Below, piece after piece: positions 9,031-16,676 of a stretch of 64,000 bases of DNA; the stretch's first letter is position 1, and every line of letters begins with the position of its first letter. Source of the DNA: Desulfosporosinus sp. I2 (lineage in GTDB: Bacteria; Bacillota; Desulfitobacteriia; Desulfitobacteriales; Desulfitobacteriaceae). The translations under genes were made by a program, and so were the position numbers. The notes below the pieces were generated by a model. It was given only the letters and a program-made list of their open reading frames with translations, was not told the origin of the DNA and searched no databases. The stretch lies in contig NZ_JYNH01000002.1 of assembly GCF_000960765.1 (NCBI RefSeq), positions 1-64,000 on the forward strand, read 5' to 3'.

Positions 9031-9324
9031 GTGTTAACAGGTAAACAAAAACGTCATTTACGAGCTATGGGAAATGAGATGGATCCGATCTTGCAAGTGG
9101 GTAAGGGTGGAATTGCTGAGAACGTGGTCACTCAAACGGATGGGGCGCTGGAGGCAAGGGAGCTCATAAAAGGCCGGGTTCTACAAAATTGTCTAGAGGA
9201 GCCAAAAGCCATAGCCGCGGACCTGGCTGAGCAAACAGGGTCAGAACTCGTGCAAGTCATCGGGAGGAACTTCCTGTTGTTTAGGCAGTCTAAAGATAAA
9301 CCTGTGATTGTCCTGCCGAAGTAA
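9031..9324 (+). CDS. yhbY: YhbY-family RNA-binding protein (CRM domain)
   Basis: A 97-residue CRS1/YhbY (CRM) domain protein. It has the hallmark GKGG motif (LQVGKGGIAENV) plus LTGKQKRHLRAMG at the N-terminus and GSELVQVIGRNFLLFR near the C-terminus. Members bind pre-50S ribosomal RNA. The start is GTG 9031 after AGGGGGTAGAG. In many Firmicutes it lies in obgE-yhbY-nadD-yqeK-rsfS; here nadD is over 24 kb away. Confidence 0.92.
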   Translation: MLTGKQKRHLRAMGNEMDPILQVGKGGIAENVVTQTDGALEARELIKGRVLQNCLEEPKAIAADLAEQTGSELVQVIGRNFLLFRQSKDKPVIVLPK

Positions 9325-9333
9325 AATAAGTTA

Positions 9334-9364
9334 ATGCAAGTTGGGGGCGGTTTTCGACTTGCAT
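9334..9364. repeat. Short inverted repeat with GGGGCGGTTTT core (dispersed family, copy 1)
   Basis: ATGCAAGT (9334-9341) and ACTTGCAT (9357-9364) form a perfect 8-bp inverted repeat around TGGGGGCGGTTTTCG. Related arms and a GG(A)CGGTT core recur at 24759-24791 and 45817-45859, suggesting a REP-like family. Confidence 0.6.
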
Positions 9365-9453
9365 CTAACTTGAACCAAGCAATTGCATAGAGGAGAAAGA
9401 CCGTGACTTGATACTGAACCAAATTGCTATTAATATCCGGTCTCAACAATATT

Positions 9454-9502
9454 AAAGGGTCCATATTTGGTAGAATAATTGTTTTACCGAGTATGGACCT
9501 TT
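9454..9502. terminator. Long stem-loop in the yhbY-FAD gene gap
   Basis: AAAGGGTCCATA (9454-9465) pairs with TATGGACCTTT (9492-9502), with an inner GGTAGAA/TTTTACC stem. It lacks a long U-tract, so it may be a weak or bidirectional terminator. The rest of the 362-base gap 9325-9686 shows only the inverted repeat at 9334 and AT-rich sequence likely to hold the next promoter. Confidence 0.45.
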
Positions 9503-9686
9503 ATGTGCGTACATGGGACGTTTCCTATTTTCACTTATTTGCATGAATAATCATTAATATCTGTAAAAACTTGAGGAATTTCTAAAGTCTTTAGAGGGGA
9601 ACGTAGAAAACTATCGAATATCTAAAACTATCAAAGAGATTGACTCTCGTTAATAATCTACCCCCAAGGGGAGAGGAGTTTTTATA

Positions 9687-10583
9687 ATGTCGGATTGTGA
9701 GTTTGCCAGTCCACTAACGGTTCAGGAAGGGCTTGAAATAATTTCTCGCATTAATAAAGAAGTAACTTTCATTAGTGGAGGCACGGATCTTGTGATCCGG
9801 TTGCAGAGCGGGAAGCTGAAACCTGCTTGGCTGATCGATCTTTCTCAGATTTCGGAACTGAAGTTTATTGAGGAAGTCGAGGGTAGGATAAGAATTGGTA
9901 GTGGGACAACCTTCAGTCAAATAGCTGAGAGCAGCCTCCTGCAAGGGAAAGCCCAGTGTCTGAGCCAGGCAGCCTCTCAGGTAGGGTCCACTCAAATTCG
10001 CAACCGAGCGACCCTCGGTGGAAATATCGCCAATGCTTCACCGGCAGGAGACAGCTTGCCTGCGTTATTAGTTCTAGAGGCTTGGGTTACTATTCAGGGG
10101 CCAAAGGGATCACGGAGGGTATCATTTGCTGAGTTTCAAGCTGGAAAAGGATTAGGGCTTAAGGGAAATGAAATCATCACAGAGATTGATTTTCCGGTGT
10201 GGGAATCCAGCGAAAAGACACGGATTATCAGTGCCTTCGGAAAATTAGGCAGTCGAACTGCGGTGTCGATTGCTCGTCTGAATATCGCGGCGAGGGTGGA
10301 AGTGGACTCTGAGCATGATACGATCGTAAAATCAAGCTGGGCAGTGGGGGCTTTAGGGCGGATTCCGTTTCGTTTGGAGGAGTTAGAGCTGGAATTACAG
10401 GGAAAAGGGATTAATTCAGATTTAGCTCGCCAGACTGCCGACCGGCTTACAGAGGTCGTTGATCGGGCAATCCCTGGTCGGGCTTCCCAAGAGTATAAAC
10501 GTCTGGCTATTCGTGGCCTGGCGTTTGATATGCTGAGCGATTTGTTTCCAGAACTTATCAATAGGAGCATGGGAGTACTTTGA
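9687..10583 (+). CDS. FAD-binding subunit of a molybdenum hydroxylase (XdhB/CoxM type), orphan
   Basis: A 298-residue protein with both FAD-binding signatures of the xanthine dehydrogenase/CO dehydrogenase medium subunit: an ISGGTDLVIRLQ loop (~residue 30) and ATLGGNIANASPAGD (~110), plus a CO_deh_flav_C-like C-terminal domain. Such subunits pass electrons from the molybdenum and [2Fe-2S] subunits to NAD or another acceptor. Neither partner (XdhA/CoxL, XdhC/CoxS) is present in the window, so it is an orphan here. It lies ahead of the sigma-54 activator with a 116-base gap; whether the two are functionally linked is unknown. Confidence 0.87.
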   Translation: MSDCEFASPLTVQEGLEIISRINKEVTFISGGTDLVIRLQSGKLKPAWLIDLSQISELKFIEEVEGRIRIGSGTTFSQIAESSLLQGKAQCLSQAASQVGSTQIRNRATLGGNIANASPAGDSLPALLVLEAWVTIQGPKGSRRVSFAEFQAGKGLGLKGNEIITEIDFPVWESSEKTRIISAFGKLGSRTAVSIARLNIAARVEVDSEHDTIVKSSWAVGALGRIPFRLEELELELQGKGINSDLARQTADRLTEVVDRAIPGRASQEYKRLAIRGLAFDMLSDLFPELINRSMGVL

Positions 10584-10676
10584 AAATCAGTTCTTTGAAT
10601 AAAGTCTCATGGGTTTCATAGAGGATATTGTCCTATTTCTGGAGAATTAAGCACGATAAGTTCGGTGAAAGTTCTG

Positions 10677-10682
10677 TATAAT
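10677..10682 (+). promoter_or_regulatory. Possible -10 box before the sigma-54 activator
   Basis: A perfect TATAAT with TTCGGT-like sequence upstream; this would give a leader of only ~10-12 bases before ATG 10700, so it is tentative. Confidence 0.35.
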
Positions 10683-10699
10683 TAGAAGGGAGAAGGAGT

Positions 10700-12112
10700 A
10701 TGCCTGTTGATATAATGGTTCCGGTATTTAGGCAGCTCTTTGATTCGATCGAAGAAGGGGTTATTGTTACTGATCGTGACGGTAAAATCATCTTCTATAA
10801 TTCTGAAATGGCTAAATTAGAAGAGTTGGCCATTGAAGATGTGGTCGGAATGTATTTGACCGATGTCTATGATGCGGTGACGCTGGAGAATAGTGAGCAT
10901 CTAAGCGTTGTCCTGACCGGAAAACCCGTTTTTGAAAAACATAAGACTTATTTCACCAACCAAGGGAAAGAGGTCAATATTATAGCAAGTACGTTTCCCG
11001 TTCTAGAAAATGATGAGGTTATCGCAGTCTATTCGGTGTGTAAAAATATTACTAAGTATAAGGAACTTTTAACAAAGACAATGCAATTACAGGATCAAAT
11101 CGGTCTTGAAGGGCCAGATCAGCGTGGAAATAATGGAACTCGTTACACGTTTGAATCGATGGTCTTTGCCAGCTCTACGATGCAAAGTCTTATTGCGTCA
11201 GCTAAGAAGGCAGCTGTCGCCGACGGGTTTATCTTAGTCTTCGGTGATACTGGAACGGGTAAGGAATTACTGGTTCAAGCAATTCATAATTATAGTGCTC
11301 GCAAGAAGGAACCCTTTGTGGCCATTAACTGTGCGGCGATCCCGGAAACGTTGCTGGAAAGTATTCTATTCGGGACCCATAAAGGGGCTTTTACGGGGGC
11401 GGTCGAGTCCAAGGGACTATTTCAACAAGCGGGGAATGGGACCTTATTTTTAGATGAGCTTAATTCTATGAGTATTGCGCTCCAGGCAAAGCTCTTGCGG
11501 GTTGTGCAAGAAAAAACCGTGAGGCGAGTCGGCGGGACGGTGGAAATACCGATACACTGTAGGGTTATTAGTTCTACCAATGTCGATCCTTGGGAAGCCG
11601 TAAATCTCGGCAGTTTGCGTAAAGACCTTTTTTACCGCTTGGCAGTGATGACGCTCTTCATACCACCCTTGAAAGATCGGAAGGAAGATGTTGAGGCTTT
11701 AATTGATTATTTCTTGAATCGATATCAGAAGATATACGGTTCGGGCGGGGTCTTGATGGATGAAGAGTTGAAAAACGTTTTCCTGCGCTATTTGTGGCCG
11801 GGGAATGTTCGAGAACTGGAACATATTCTCGAAAGTGCCATGAACATGCTTGATGGCCGCAAAGTCATTACGGTGGACCATTTACCGCATTATCTAAGGG
11901 CAAAATTTCTAAGTCAAGCGGGGAGTTCGACTGAGTTCTATAAAAAAGGGGCAAGCACTTTGGCAGATGCTTTACGGGAGGTGGAAAAGCAAGTCCTTGC
12001 TGAAGCGCTTAAGAATCATAACGGAAATATTACTAAGGCTGCTAATTCGATAGGGATTGCCCGGCAAAATCTCCAATACCGTATGAAAAAGTTAGGGCTG
12101 CATAATCTTTGA
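10700..12112 (+). CDS. PAS-domain sigma-54-dependent transcriptional activator
   Basis: A 470-residue enhancer-binding protein. Residues ~1-120 are a PAS sensor (FDSIEEGVIVTDRDGKIIFYN). Residues ~155-395 are the AAA+ domain with Walker A GDTGTGKE (~181), the sigma-54-contacting loop GAFTGA (~230), Walker B GTLFLDELN and an arginine-finger region. The end is a Fis-type helix-turn-helix (NGNITKAANSIGIARQNLQYR). It should activate sigma-54 promoters in response to a small ligand or redox signal sensed by the PAS domain. Two sigma-54 promoters lie downstream, before the OpuC-type importer (12261) and the methyltransferase operon (18028), so these are its probable targets. Confidence 0.93.
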   Translation: MPVDIMVPVFRQLFDSIEEGVIVTDRDGKIIFYNSEMAKLEELAIEDVVGMYLTDVYDAVTLENSEHLSVVLTGKPVFEKHKTYFTNQGKEVNIIASTFPVLENDEVIAVYSVCKNITKYKELLTKTMQLQDQIGLEGPDQRGNNGTRYTFESMVFASSTMQSLIASAKKAAVADGFILVFGDTGTGKELLVQAIHNYSARKKEPFVAINCAAIPETLLESILFGTHKGAFTGAVESKGLFQQAGNGTLFLDELNSMSIALQAKLLRVVQEKTVRRVGGTVEIPIHCRVISSTNVDPWEAVNLGSLRKDLFYRLAVMTLFIPPLKDRKEDVEALIDYFLNRYQKIYGSGGVLMDEELKNVFLRYLWPGNVRELEHILESAMNMLDGRKVITVDHLPHYLRAKFLSQAGSSTEFYKKGASTLADALREVEKQVLAEALKNHNGNITKAANSIGIARQNLQYRMKKLGLHNL

Positions 12113-12197
12113 GCGCTGACAATATTTTTGGCGTCCACGTTAAATCCTCCATCTATAGTACAACACAAGGGCGTTTTGGCGTTTTCATATGCAAAAA

Positions 12198-12204
12198 AAC
12201 GTGG
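12198..12204. promoter_or_regulatory. Half of a possible activator site upstream of the importer operon
   Basis: AACGTGG here is the inverse of CCACGTT at 12135-12141. Both lie 60-125 bases upstream of the sigma-54 promoter, where enhancer-binding proteins bind. The pairing is only suggestive. Confidence 0.25.
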
Positions 12205-12260
12205 CACCTTGCAAGCTGGTTTTAAGGGTCAAGGGTAGATGAGACAATTGACTGAAAATT

Positions 12261-12276
12261 GGGCATGATTCTTGCA
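12261..12276 (+). promoter_or_regulatory. Sigma-54 (-24/-12) promoter of the OpuC-type importer operon
   Basis: GGGCATGATTCTTGCA matches the TGGCAC-N5-TTGCA consensus, with invariant GG (12262-12263) and GC (12274-12275) exactly ten bases apart. Transcription would begin near 12287, about 75 bases before the permease start. The gene for a sigma-54 activator ends 149 bases upstream. Confidence 0.72.
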
Positions 12277-12363
12277 GTATTTTAGGATTGGCTCTAGGTT
12301 TACTATGTATTGAACTCTTTTATAGCAATTTAAACATAGAAAGAATGATGGCGAGTGACCTTA

Positions 12364-13011
12364 ATGAGTTTAATCAATTTTTTTAGTAAAAATACGGAGA
12401 CAATTATAGAGTATTCAGGAAATCATTTCACCCTGGTTTTATGGGCGGTGGGGATTTCCTTGCTGATTTGGGTACCGACCGGGTTGCTGTTGACGAAAAG
12501 CGATAAGTGGGCGGCTCGGGTCTTGGCGCTGGCGAATACGATTTTTTGTATTCCGAGTTTATCGATGTTTGCAATTCTGGTCACGATTCCAACGTTTGGA
12601 TTAGGACGAAAGTCGGCATTGTTTGCTTTAGTCCTGTATGCAATGATGCCCTTGATTCGCAGCGTCTATGATGGGGTTAAGAATGTCGATCGCAATGTTA
12701 TTGAAGCGGCTAAAGGAATGGGGATGAGTACGGGAAGGATTTTACGCGAAATTCTCGTGCCATTAGGTATTCCGATTATCTTCGCTGGGTTTAGGATCAC
12801 GGTTGTCATGACGACGGGTATCGCAGCGATTGCTACTTACATCGGGGAGCGCAATTTGGGGCGCTTTATTTCTGAAGGACTTGTTCGATCGAATACTCCA
12901 ATGATGGTCACAGGGGCCTTAATTATCTCTGTGATTGCGATTGGTTTAGATACCTTGCTTGGGTTAATTGAGAAAAGGATTGTCCCTAAAGGATTAAGGG
13001 TTACTCGCTAA
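12364..13011 (+). CDS. Glycine betaine/choline-type ABC importer permease (OpuCB-like)
   Basis: A ~215-residue inner-membrane permease of the BPD_transp_1 family with five to six hydrophobic segments. The EAA loop, NVIEAAKGMGMSTGRILREILVPLGIP, matches quaternary-amine importers. Length and sequence resemble OpuCB/ProW-type subunits. ATG 12364 follows a weak GAGTGA; GTG 12355 is an alternative start. With the ATPase (13077), a second permease (14193) and a lipoprotein (15109) it forms a complete OpuC-type system. It probably imports the substrate of the MttB-like enzymes downstream. Confidence 0.88.
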   Translation: MSLINFFSKNTETIIEYSGNHFTLVLWAVGISLLIWVPTGLLLTKSDKWAARVLALANTIFCIPSLSMFAILVTIPTFGLGRKSALFALVLYAMMPLIRSVYDGVKNVDRNVIEAAKGMGMSTGRILREILVPLGIPIIFAGFRITVVMTTGIAAIATYIGERNLGRFISEGLVRSNTPMMVTGALIISVIAIGLDTLLGLIEKRIVPKGLRVTR

Positions 13012-13076
13012 TTCCTCATAACCAATATATCCATTTGAAGTTAGAGATAGGATAATGTTTGCAGAGGATGATACTA

Positions 13077-14192
13077 ATGATTGAACTCGAGAAAATAACT
13101 AAAAAGTATCCGGGTCAAGCCGTCCCAGCCGTTGACCAATTGACTCTTTCCATGCCTGAAGGAGAAATTTGTGTTTTAGTTGGACCCTCGGGTTGCGGGA
13201 AAAGCACAATTTTGCGCATGATTAATCGCATGATTGAACCGACGACCGGGGTGGTCAAAATTAACGGGCATGATGTGACAAACACGGACTCGGATCAACT
13301 GAGAATGGGTATTGGGTATGTAATTCAGCAGATTGGTCTTTTGCCGCATCGGACGATTGCTGAGAACATCGCTATTGTGCCTCGGCTTTACAAGTGGCCA
13401 AAGGAGAAGATTAAGAAACGGGTCGAAGAATTGATCGTGATGATGGGGCTTGATTTAGAAAAGACGTGGGGGAAATATCCCTCTCAACTTAGTGGTGGGC
13501 AAATGCAGAGAGTGGGCGTTGCTCGAGCTATGGCGGTCGATCCTCCGATTATGCTGATGGATGAGCCTTTTGGGGCGGTTGACCCGATCGCCCGTACCCA
13601 TCTACAAGATGAGTTGTTGCGTTTGCAAAAGGAGATCAAGAAAACGATTGTCTTTGTGACGCATGACATTAATGAAGCCATTAAAATGGGAGATCGTATT
13701 GCAATTTTTGACGCTGGAAAGTTAGTTCAATTTGGTACCCCAGAAGAAATTCTTACCCATCCTGTCAATGAATTTGTGGAGAACTTTATTGGCCATGATC
13801 GGGTGGTCAAGAAGTTGAATTTGTACCAGGTTGAAGATGCTATGCACCCTGTCCAGTGTGTTGTTAGGGAAAACGAGTGGCAGAATGTCGCTCAAACCTT
13901 AAAGGACGCGGGAACTGAGGTGGCGTTCGTTTCAGATCAGGCTGGTAAAGTTTTAGGACATATCACCTTATCCGATGCATTAGAGTTGGGTGGAGATGTT
14001 GAAGGGTTCAAAAAACGAGTGCTTGAGACGAAGAAAGCCTTCGTCCAGTCGACGACTCCTTTGCCGGATGCGCTCTCATTATTGCTGGAATATAATTCTG
14101 ATTTTCTCGGAATTCTACGGGGTGAAAAACTTTGTGGCATGCTCTCTTTTAAGGACATTCGAAACCATGTTTATAAAAAAGAGGGTGAGTAA
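13077..14192 (+). CDS. Glycine betaine/choline-type ABC importer ATPase with CBS domains (OpuCA-like)
   Basis: A 371-residue ATPase with Walker A GPSGCGKST (~35), signature LSGGQMQR (~137), Walker B IMLMDEPFGAVDP and an H-loop FVTHDINEA. The QQIGLLPHRTIAEN segment is typical of the quaternary-amine transporter group. The C-terminus (~255-371) carries a CBS pair, which in OpuA/OpuC-like systems senses ionic strength or nucleotides. ATG 13077 is preferred because AGAGG lies nine bases upstream, while that site abuts ATG 13068. The second permease starts at the base after its stop. Confidence 0.93.
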   Translation: MIELEKITKKYPGQAVPAVDQLTLSMPEGEICVLVGPSGCGKSTILRMINRMIEPTTGVVKINGHDVTNTDSDQLRMGIGYVIQQIGLLPHRTIAENIAIVPRLYKWPKEKIKKRVEELIVMMGLDLEKTWGKYPSQLSGGQMQRVGVARAMAVDPPIMLMDEPFGAVDPIARTHLQDELLRLQKEIKKTIVFVTHDINEAIKMGDRIAIFDAGKLVQFGTPEEILTHPVNEFVENFIGHDRVVKKLNLYQVEDAMHPVQCVVRENEWQNVAQTLKDAGTEVAFVSDQAGKVLGHITLSDALELGGDVEGFKKRVLETKKAFVQSTTPLPDALSLLLEYNSDFLGILRGEKLCGMLSFKDIRNHVYKKEGE

Positions 14193-14837
14193 ATGAGTTG
14201 GGAGAATTTCAGAGTTGCTATTTTCGATAAAGCGCCAGATGCTCTGTTCGTCCATGCCACGATTGTTCTGGTAACTATCATGATTGCCATTTTGATTTCT
14301 ATACCCTTGGGAGTCTTCTTGAGTCGTCCAAAATACAAACGGTTTGGTCTGATCACCCTTAACCTGCTGAATATCTTGCAAGCGATTCCAGGAATTGCTG
14401 TGATTGCTTTGGCTTTGCCGATCCTAGGCTTGGGTATGAAACCGGCTGTGGTTGCGCTGCTCTTCCAAAGTTTATTGCCGATCGTCAGGAATACGATTGC
14501 TGGTTTAATGGGGGTCAGTCCTGATGTGAAGGAAGCGGCTGGCGGTATGGGGATGTCGCAACGACGAATTTTATTTGAAGTTGAAATCCCATTGGCTATG
14601 CCAATCATTCTTAGTGGGATTCGTACGGCTACAGTTTATGTAGTTAGTATAGGGACACTAGCTGCTCTGATTGGAGCGGGCGGTTTGGGTAACCTGATTA
14701 TTGGTGGGTTGTCTCTCTTCCGGCCCGAATATTTACTGGTTGGGGCAGGGCTAGGGGCGATCATGGCAATCTCCTTGGATCGCCTGTTAAGTTACCTTGA
14801 ATATCGCATCACTCCGCCGGGCATGCGAGTCGAGTAA
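14193..14837 (+). CDS. Glycine betaine/choline-type ABC importer permease (OpuCD-like)
   Basis: A 214-residue second permease with five to six membrane segments and an EAA loop VKEAAGGMGMSQRRILFEVEIPLAMP. Its paralogy to the 12364 permease matches the OpuCB/OpuCD pair. Its ATG follows the ATPase stop directly, so translation is coupled. The substrate-binding lipoprotein is next, after a structured 270-base gap. Confidence 0.9.
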   Translation: MSWENFRVAIFDKAPDALFVHATIVLVTIMIAILISIPLGVFLSRPKYKRFGLITLNLLNILQAIPGIAVIALALPILGLGMKPAVVALLFQSLLPIVRNTIAGLMGVSPDVKEAAGGMGMSQRRILFEVEIPLAMPIILSGIRTATVYVVSIGTLAALIGAGGLGNLIIGGLSLFRPEYLLVGAGLGAIMAISLDRLLSYLEYRITPPGMRVE

Positions 14838-14908
14838 AAGGAACGTTTAACCAAGTGTCAGAAGAAGTCTTCCACTTCGATTAGTGAGAGATGAACTCAG
14901 TATAATTA

Positions 14909-14941
14909 ATGCAGTAGGGAGGGTTGAGCCTCTCACTGCAT
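14909..14941 (+). promoter_or_regulatory. Stem-loop in the gap before the binding-protein gene
   Basis: ATGCAGT (14909-14915) pairs with ACTGCAT (14935-14941), with further AGG/CCT pairing inside; a GCGAA/TTCGC hairpin follows at ~14948-14962. The 270-base gap 14838-15108 therefore has a folded leader, plus a TATAAT at 15071-15076 that could give the binding-protein gene its own promoter. I could not match it to a known riboswitch class. Confidence 0.4.
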
Positions 14942-15108
14942 CACGAGCGAAGCGAGTTCGCAAGTGAAGTTAAAGGCGAAAGGAGGAATAGACACCGTTA
15001 CGATAGCTAAAGCTTATGGAAAAATAAACATATTCTGAGAAAATTACCTTCTAAGTATTGTGAAACGATGTATAATTGAATTATCTGGATTAAGGAAGGA
15101 GAATGTAC

Positions 15109-16062
15109 ATGAAGAAACGATCATTATTTCTTGTTGCAATCTTGTCCCTAACCTTAGCTCTTGGGGGGGTTATGGGCTGCGGCTCAAAGCCTGCAGCTAG
15201 TGGAACTGCAGGAACTGCAGCGGACACTGCGAAAAAAGGACCCACAATTAAGATTTCGTCTAAGACTTTTACGGAGGCGGCACTCTTAGGAACACTTAGC
15301 TTACAGTATCTTAAGGGCTTAGGATACCCTGTTGAAAACAAGATGGGTCTTGGTGAACTAGCTGTGATCAGACCTGCTTTGACCTCTGGACAAATCGATA
15401 TGTATTGGGAATATACAGGTACGGGCGTAATTAACTTAATGAAACATGACCCTGTGTTTGATGCCAAAGAAAGCTATACCCTTATTAAAGAATGGGATGC
15501 TAAGAATAACATTGCTTGGTTAGATTATGCTCCTTTAGATGATACTTATGGAATTGTCGTTCGCGGAGATGTTGCTGAGAAGTATAAATTGAAAACAATT
15601 TCGGATTATGTTGCCCAAGTGAAGAAGGGCGTAAGCTTGAAGTTTATTGGCTTCCCTGAGTGGGAAGGTCGTGCTGATGGGTTGCCTGCTTTTGAAAAAG
15701 CCTATGATTTCAAAATGCCTAAAGGGGATTATGTCAACGTTGCCATGGGCCTGAACTATGACACTCTTAAAGCACAAAAAGGGGATTTAGCCCTTGCTTT
15801 CACCACGGAGCCAAGAATCGTAACGGATAAGCTGGTCATGCTCCAAGATGATAAAAAGGCTTTCCCTGTTTATAATGCTGCCCCTGTTGTAAGGAAAGAG
15901 ATAGTGGATGCATATCCTACGATCGCTGCTGATCTGAAGAAATTAAGTGCTTTGCTGGATACCAAGACTATTACAGAATTGAACATGCAAGCAGATGTTG
16001 AGAAGAAGTCTATTGAGGAAGTTTCGACGACTTTCTTGAAGAGTAAGGGGTTGCTTAAGTAA
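15109..16062 (+). CDS. Glycine betaine/choline-type substrate-binding lipoprotein (OpuCC-like)
   Basis: A ~317-residue OpuAC-family binding protein (PF04069). It has a lipoprotein signal (LTLALGGVMGC) with the lipidated Cys followed by a low-complexity Ala/Gly/Thr linker. The mature domain has KISSKTFTEAALLG, IDMYWEYTGTG and FTTEPRIVTDKL, typical of the choline/betaine/carnitine-binding subgroup. It should deliver ligand to the importer encoded upstream. ATG 15109 is chosen because AAGGAAGGAG is seven bases before it. The gene is followed by a long repeat region. Confidence 0.9.
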   Translation: MKKRSLFLVAILSLTLALGGVMGCGSKPAASGTAGTAADTAKKGPTIKISSKTFTEAALLGTLSLQYLKGLGYPVENKMGLGELAVIRPALTSGQIDMYWEYTGTGVINLMKHDPVFDAKESYTLIKEWDAKNNIAWLDYAPLDDTYGIVVRGDVAEKYKLKTISDYVAQVKKGVSLKFIGFPEWEGRADGLPAFEKAYDFKMPKGDYVNVAMGLNYDTLKAQKGDLALAFTTEPRIVTDKLVMLQDDKKAFPVYNAAPVVRKEIVDAYPTIAADLKKLSALLDTKTITELNMQADVEKKSIEEVSTTFLKSKGLLK

Positions 16063-16103
16063 GGCGGCTTGGAGGGAGTAGAGGGTGCTGGGCCGTGCGG
16101 GTG

Positions 16104-16282
16104 GGAGGAAGTGACTTAGCCCATTCGCACAACGTTCCATTGCTATTCGCTTGTCGCTCAGGCTAAAACTCAAAACCTCTGGGCTTTCTGCATGTGAACC
16201 GTTGAGTTTCTTCACGCCTGATCGACTACGCTCATTGACGCAATTCCACTAATCATGCTCACTAAGCTAAGTCACTTCCTCC
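16104..16282. repeat. Structured ~180-bp dispersed element, copy 1
   Basis: The ends form an inverted repeat: AGGAAGTGACTTAGC (16106-16120) with GCTAAGTCACTTCCT (16266-16280), extended by G-C pairs outside. Inside, CAGGC...GCCTG encloses AAACTCAA...TTGAGTTT. The second copy, 50239-50418, is roughly 85-90% identical, and at the arms and inner stem its differences are compensatory. It lies just downstream of the binding-protein gene and has no coding capacity that I trust. Confidence 0.8.
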
Positions 16283-16516
16283 TCTATGCATGTCTTGGGG
16301 AACGTGCACCTCTGAATCGGTGCTGCGCCGCTGGGCTGGGCGACGATGGGGAGGACGGAGGGGTACGGGCGAGGAACGTGCACCTCTGAATCGGTGCTGT
16401 GTCGCCGGGGTGGGTGACGGTTAGGATATTTCGTTGGTGTAAGTTCCTCTATGCATGTCTTGGGGAACGTGCACCTCTGAATCGGTGCTGTGCCAGTGGG
16501 CTGGGTGACAGGGAGG
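16283..16516. repeat. Three copies of a 25-nt hairpin-bearing unit
   Basis: A 25-base unit starting AACGTGCACC and ending GGTGCTG occurs identically at 16301, 16375 and 16466. Each holds a GCACC/GGTGC hairpin with an 8-base loop, followed by a G-rich segment that can form another small stem (GTCGCC/GGGTGAC type). The first and third are also preceded by the same ~20-base TCTATGCATGTCTTGGGG sequence. The 614-base gap 16063-16676 consists of this array, the 180-bp element and a short T/G-rich lead-in to the next gene. Confidence 0.75.
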
Positions 16517-16676
16517 AAATTTAAGGTAAAGTTAAAATTCTATTGGCCACTTTATGCCCTCTTTGGGGATAAGGTGGCTTTTGATTCGTTGTTGGTTTTG
16601 ATATGAAAGCCTTGATCTTGATAGGTTTGGCGCTGATATGTATTTCTACTTGGATTCATGAAAGGCAGGATTTTTT

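Noticed and set aside
12201-12215. Sigma-54 promoter at the GTGGCACCTTGCA sequence
   Set aside because: TGGCAC and TTGC are present but only one base apart, not the required spacing; the 12261 site fits instead.
14838-15108. Known riboswitch before the binding-lipoprotein gene
   Set aside because: Stem-loops are present, but the sequence does not fit the THF, c-di-GMP or glycine riboswitch consensus that I could recall.
16301-16490. CRISPR array at the three 25-base repeats
   Set aside because: Only three units, unequal spacers (49 and 66 bases), G-rich related spacers, and no cas genes.
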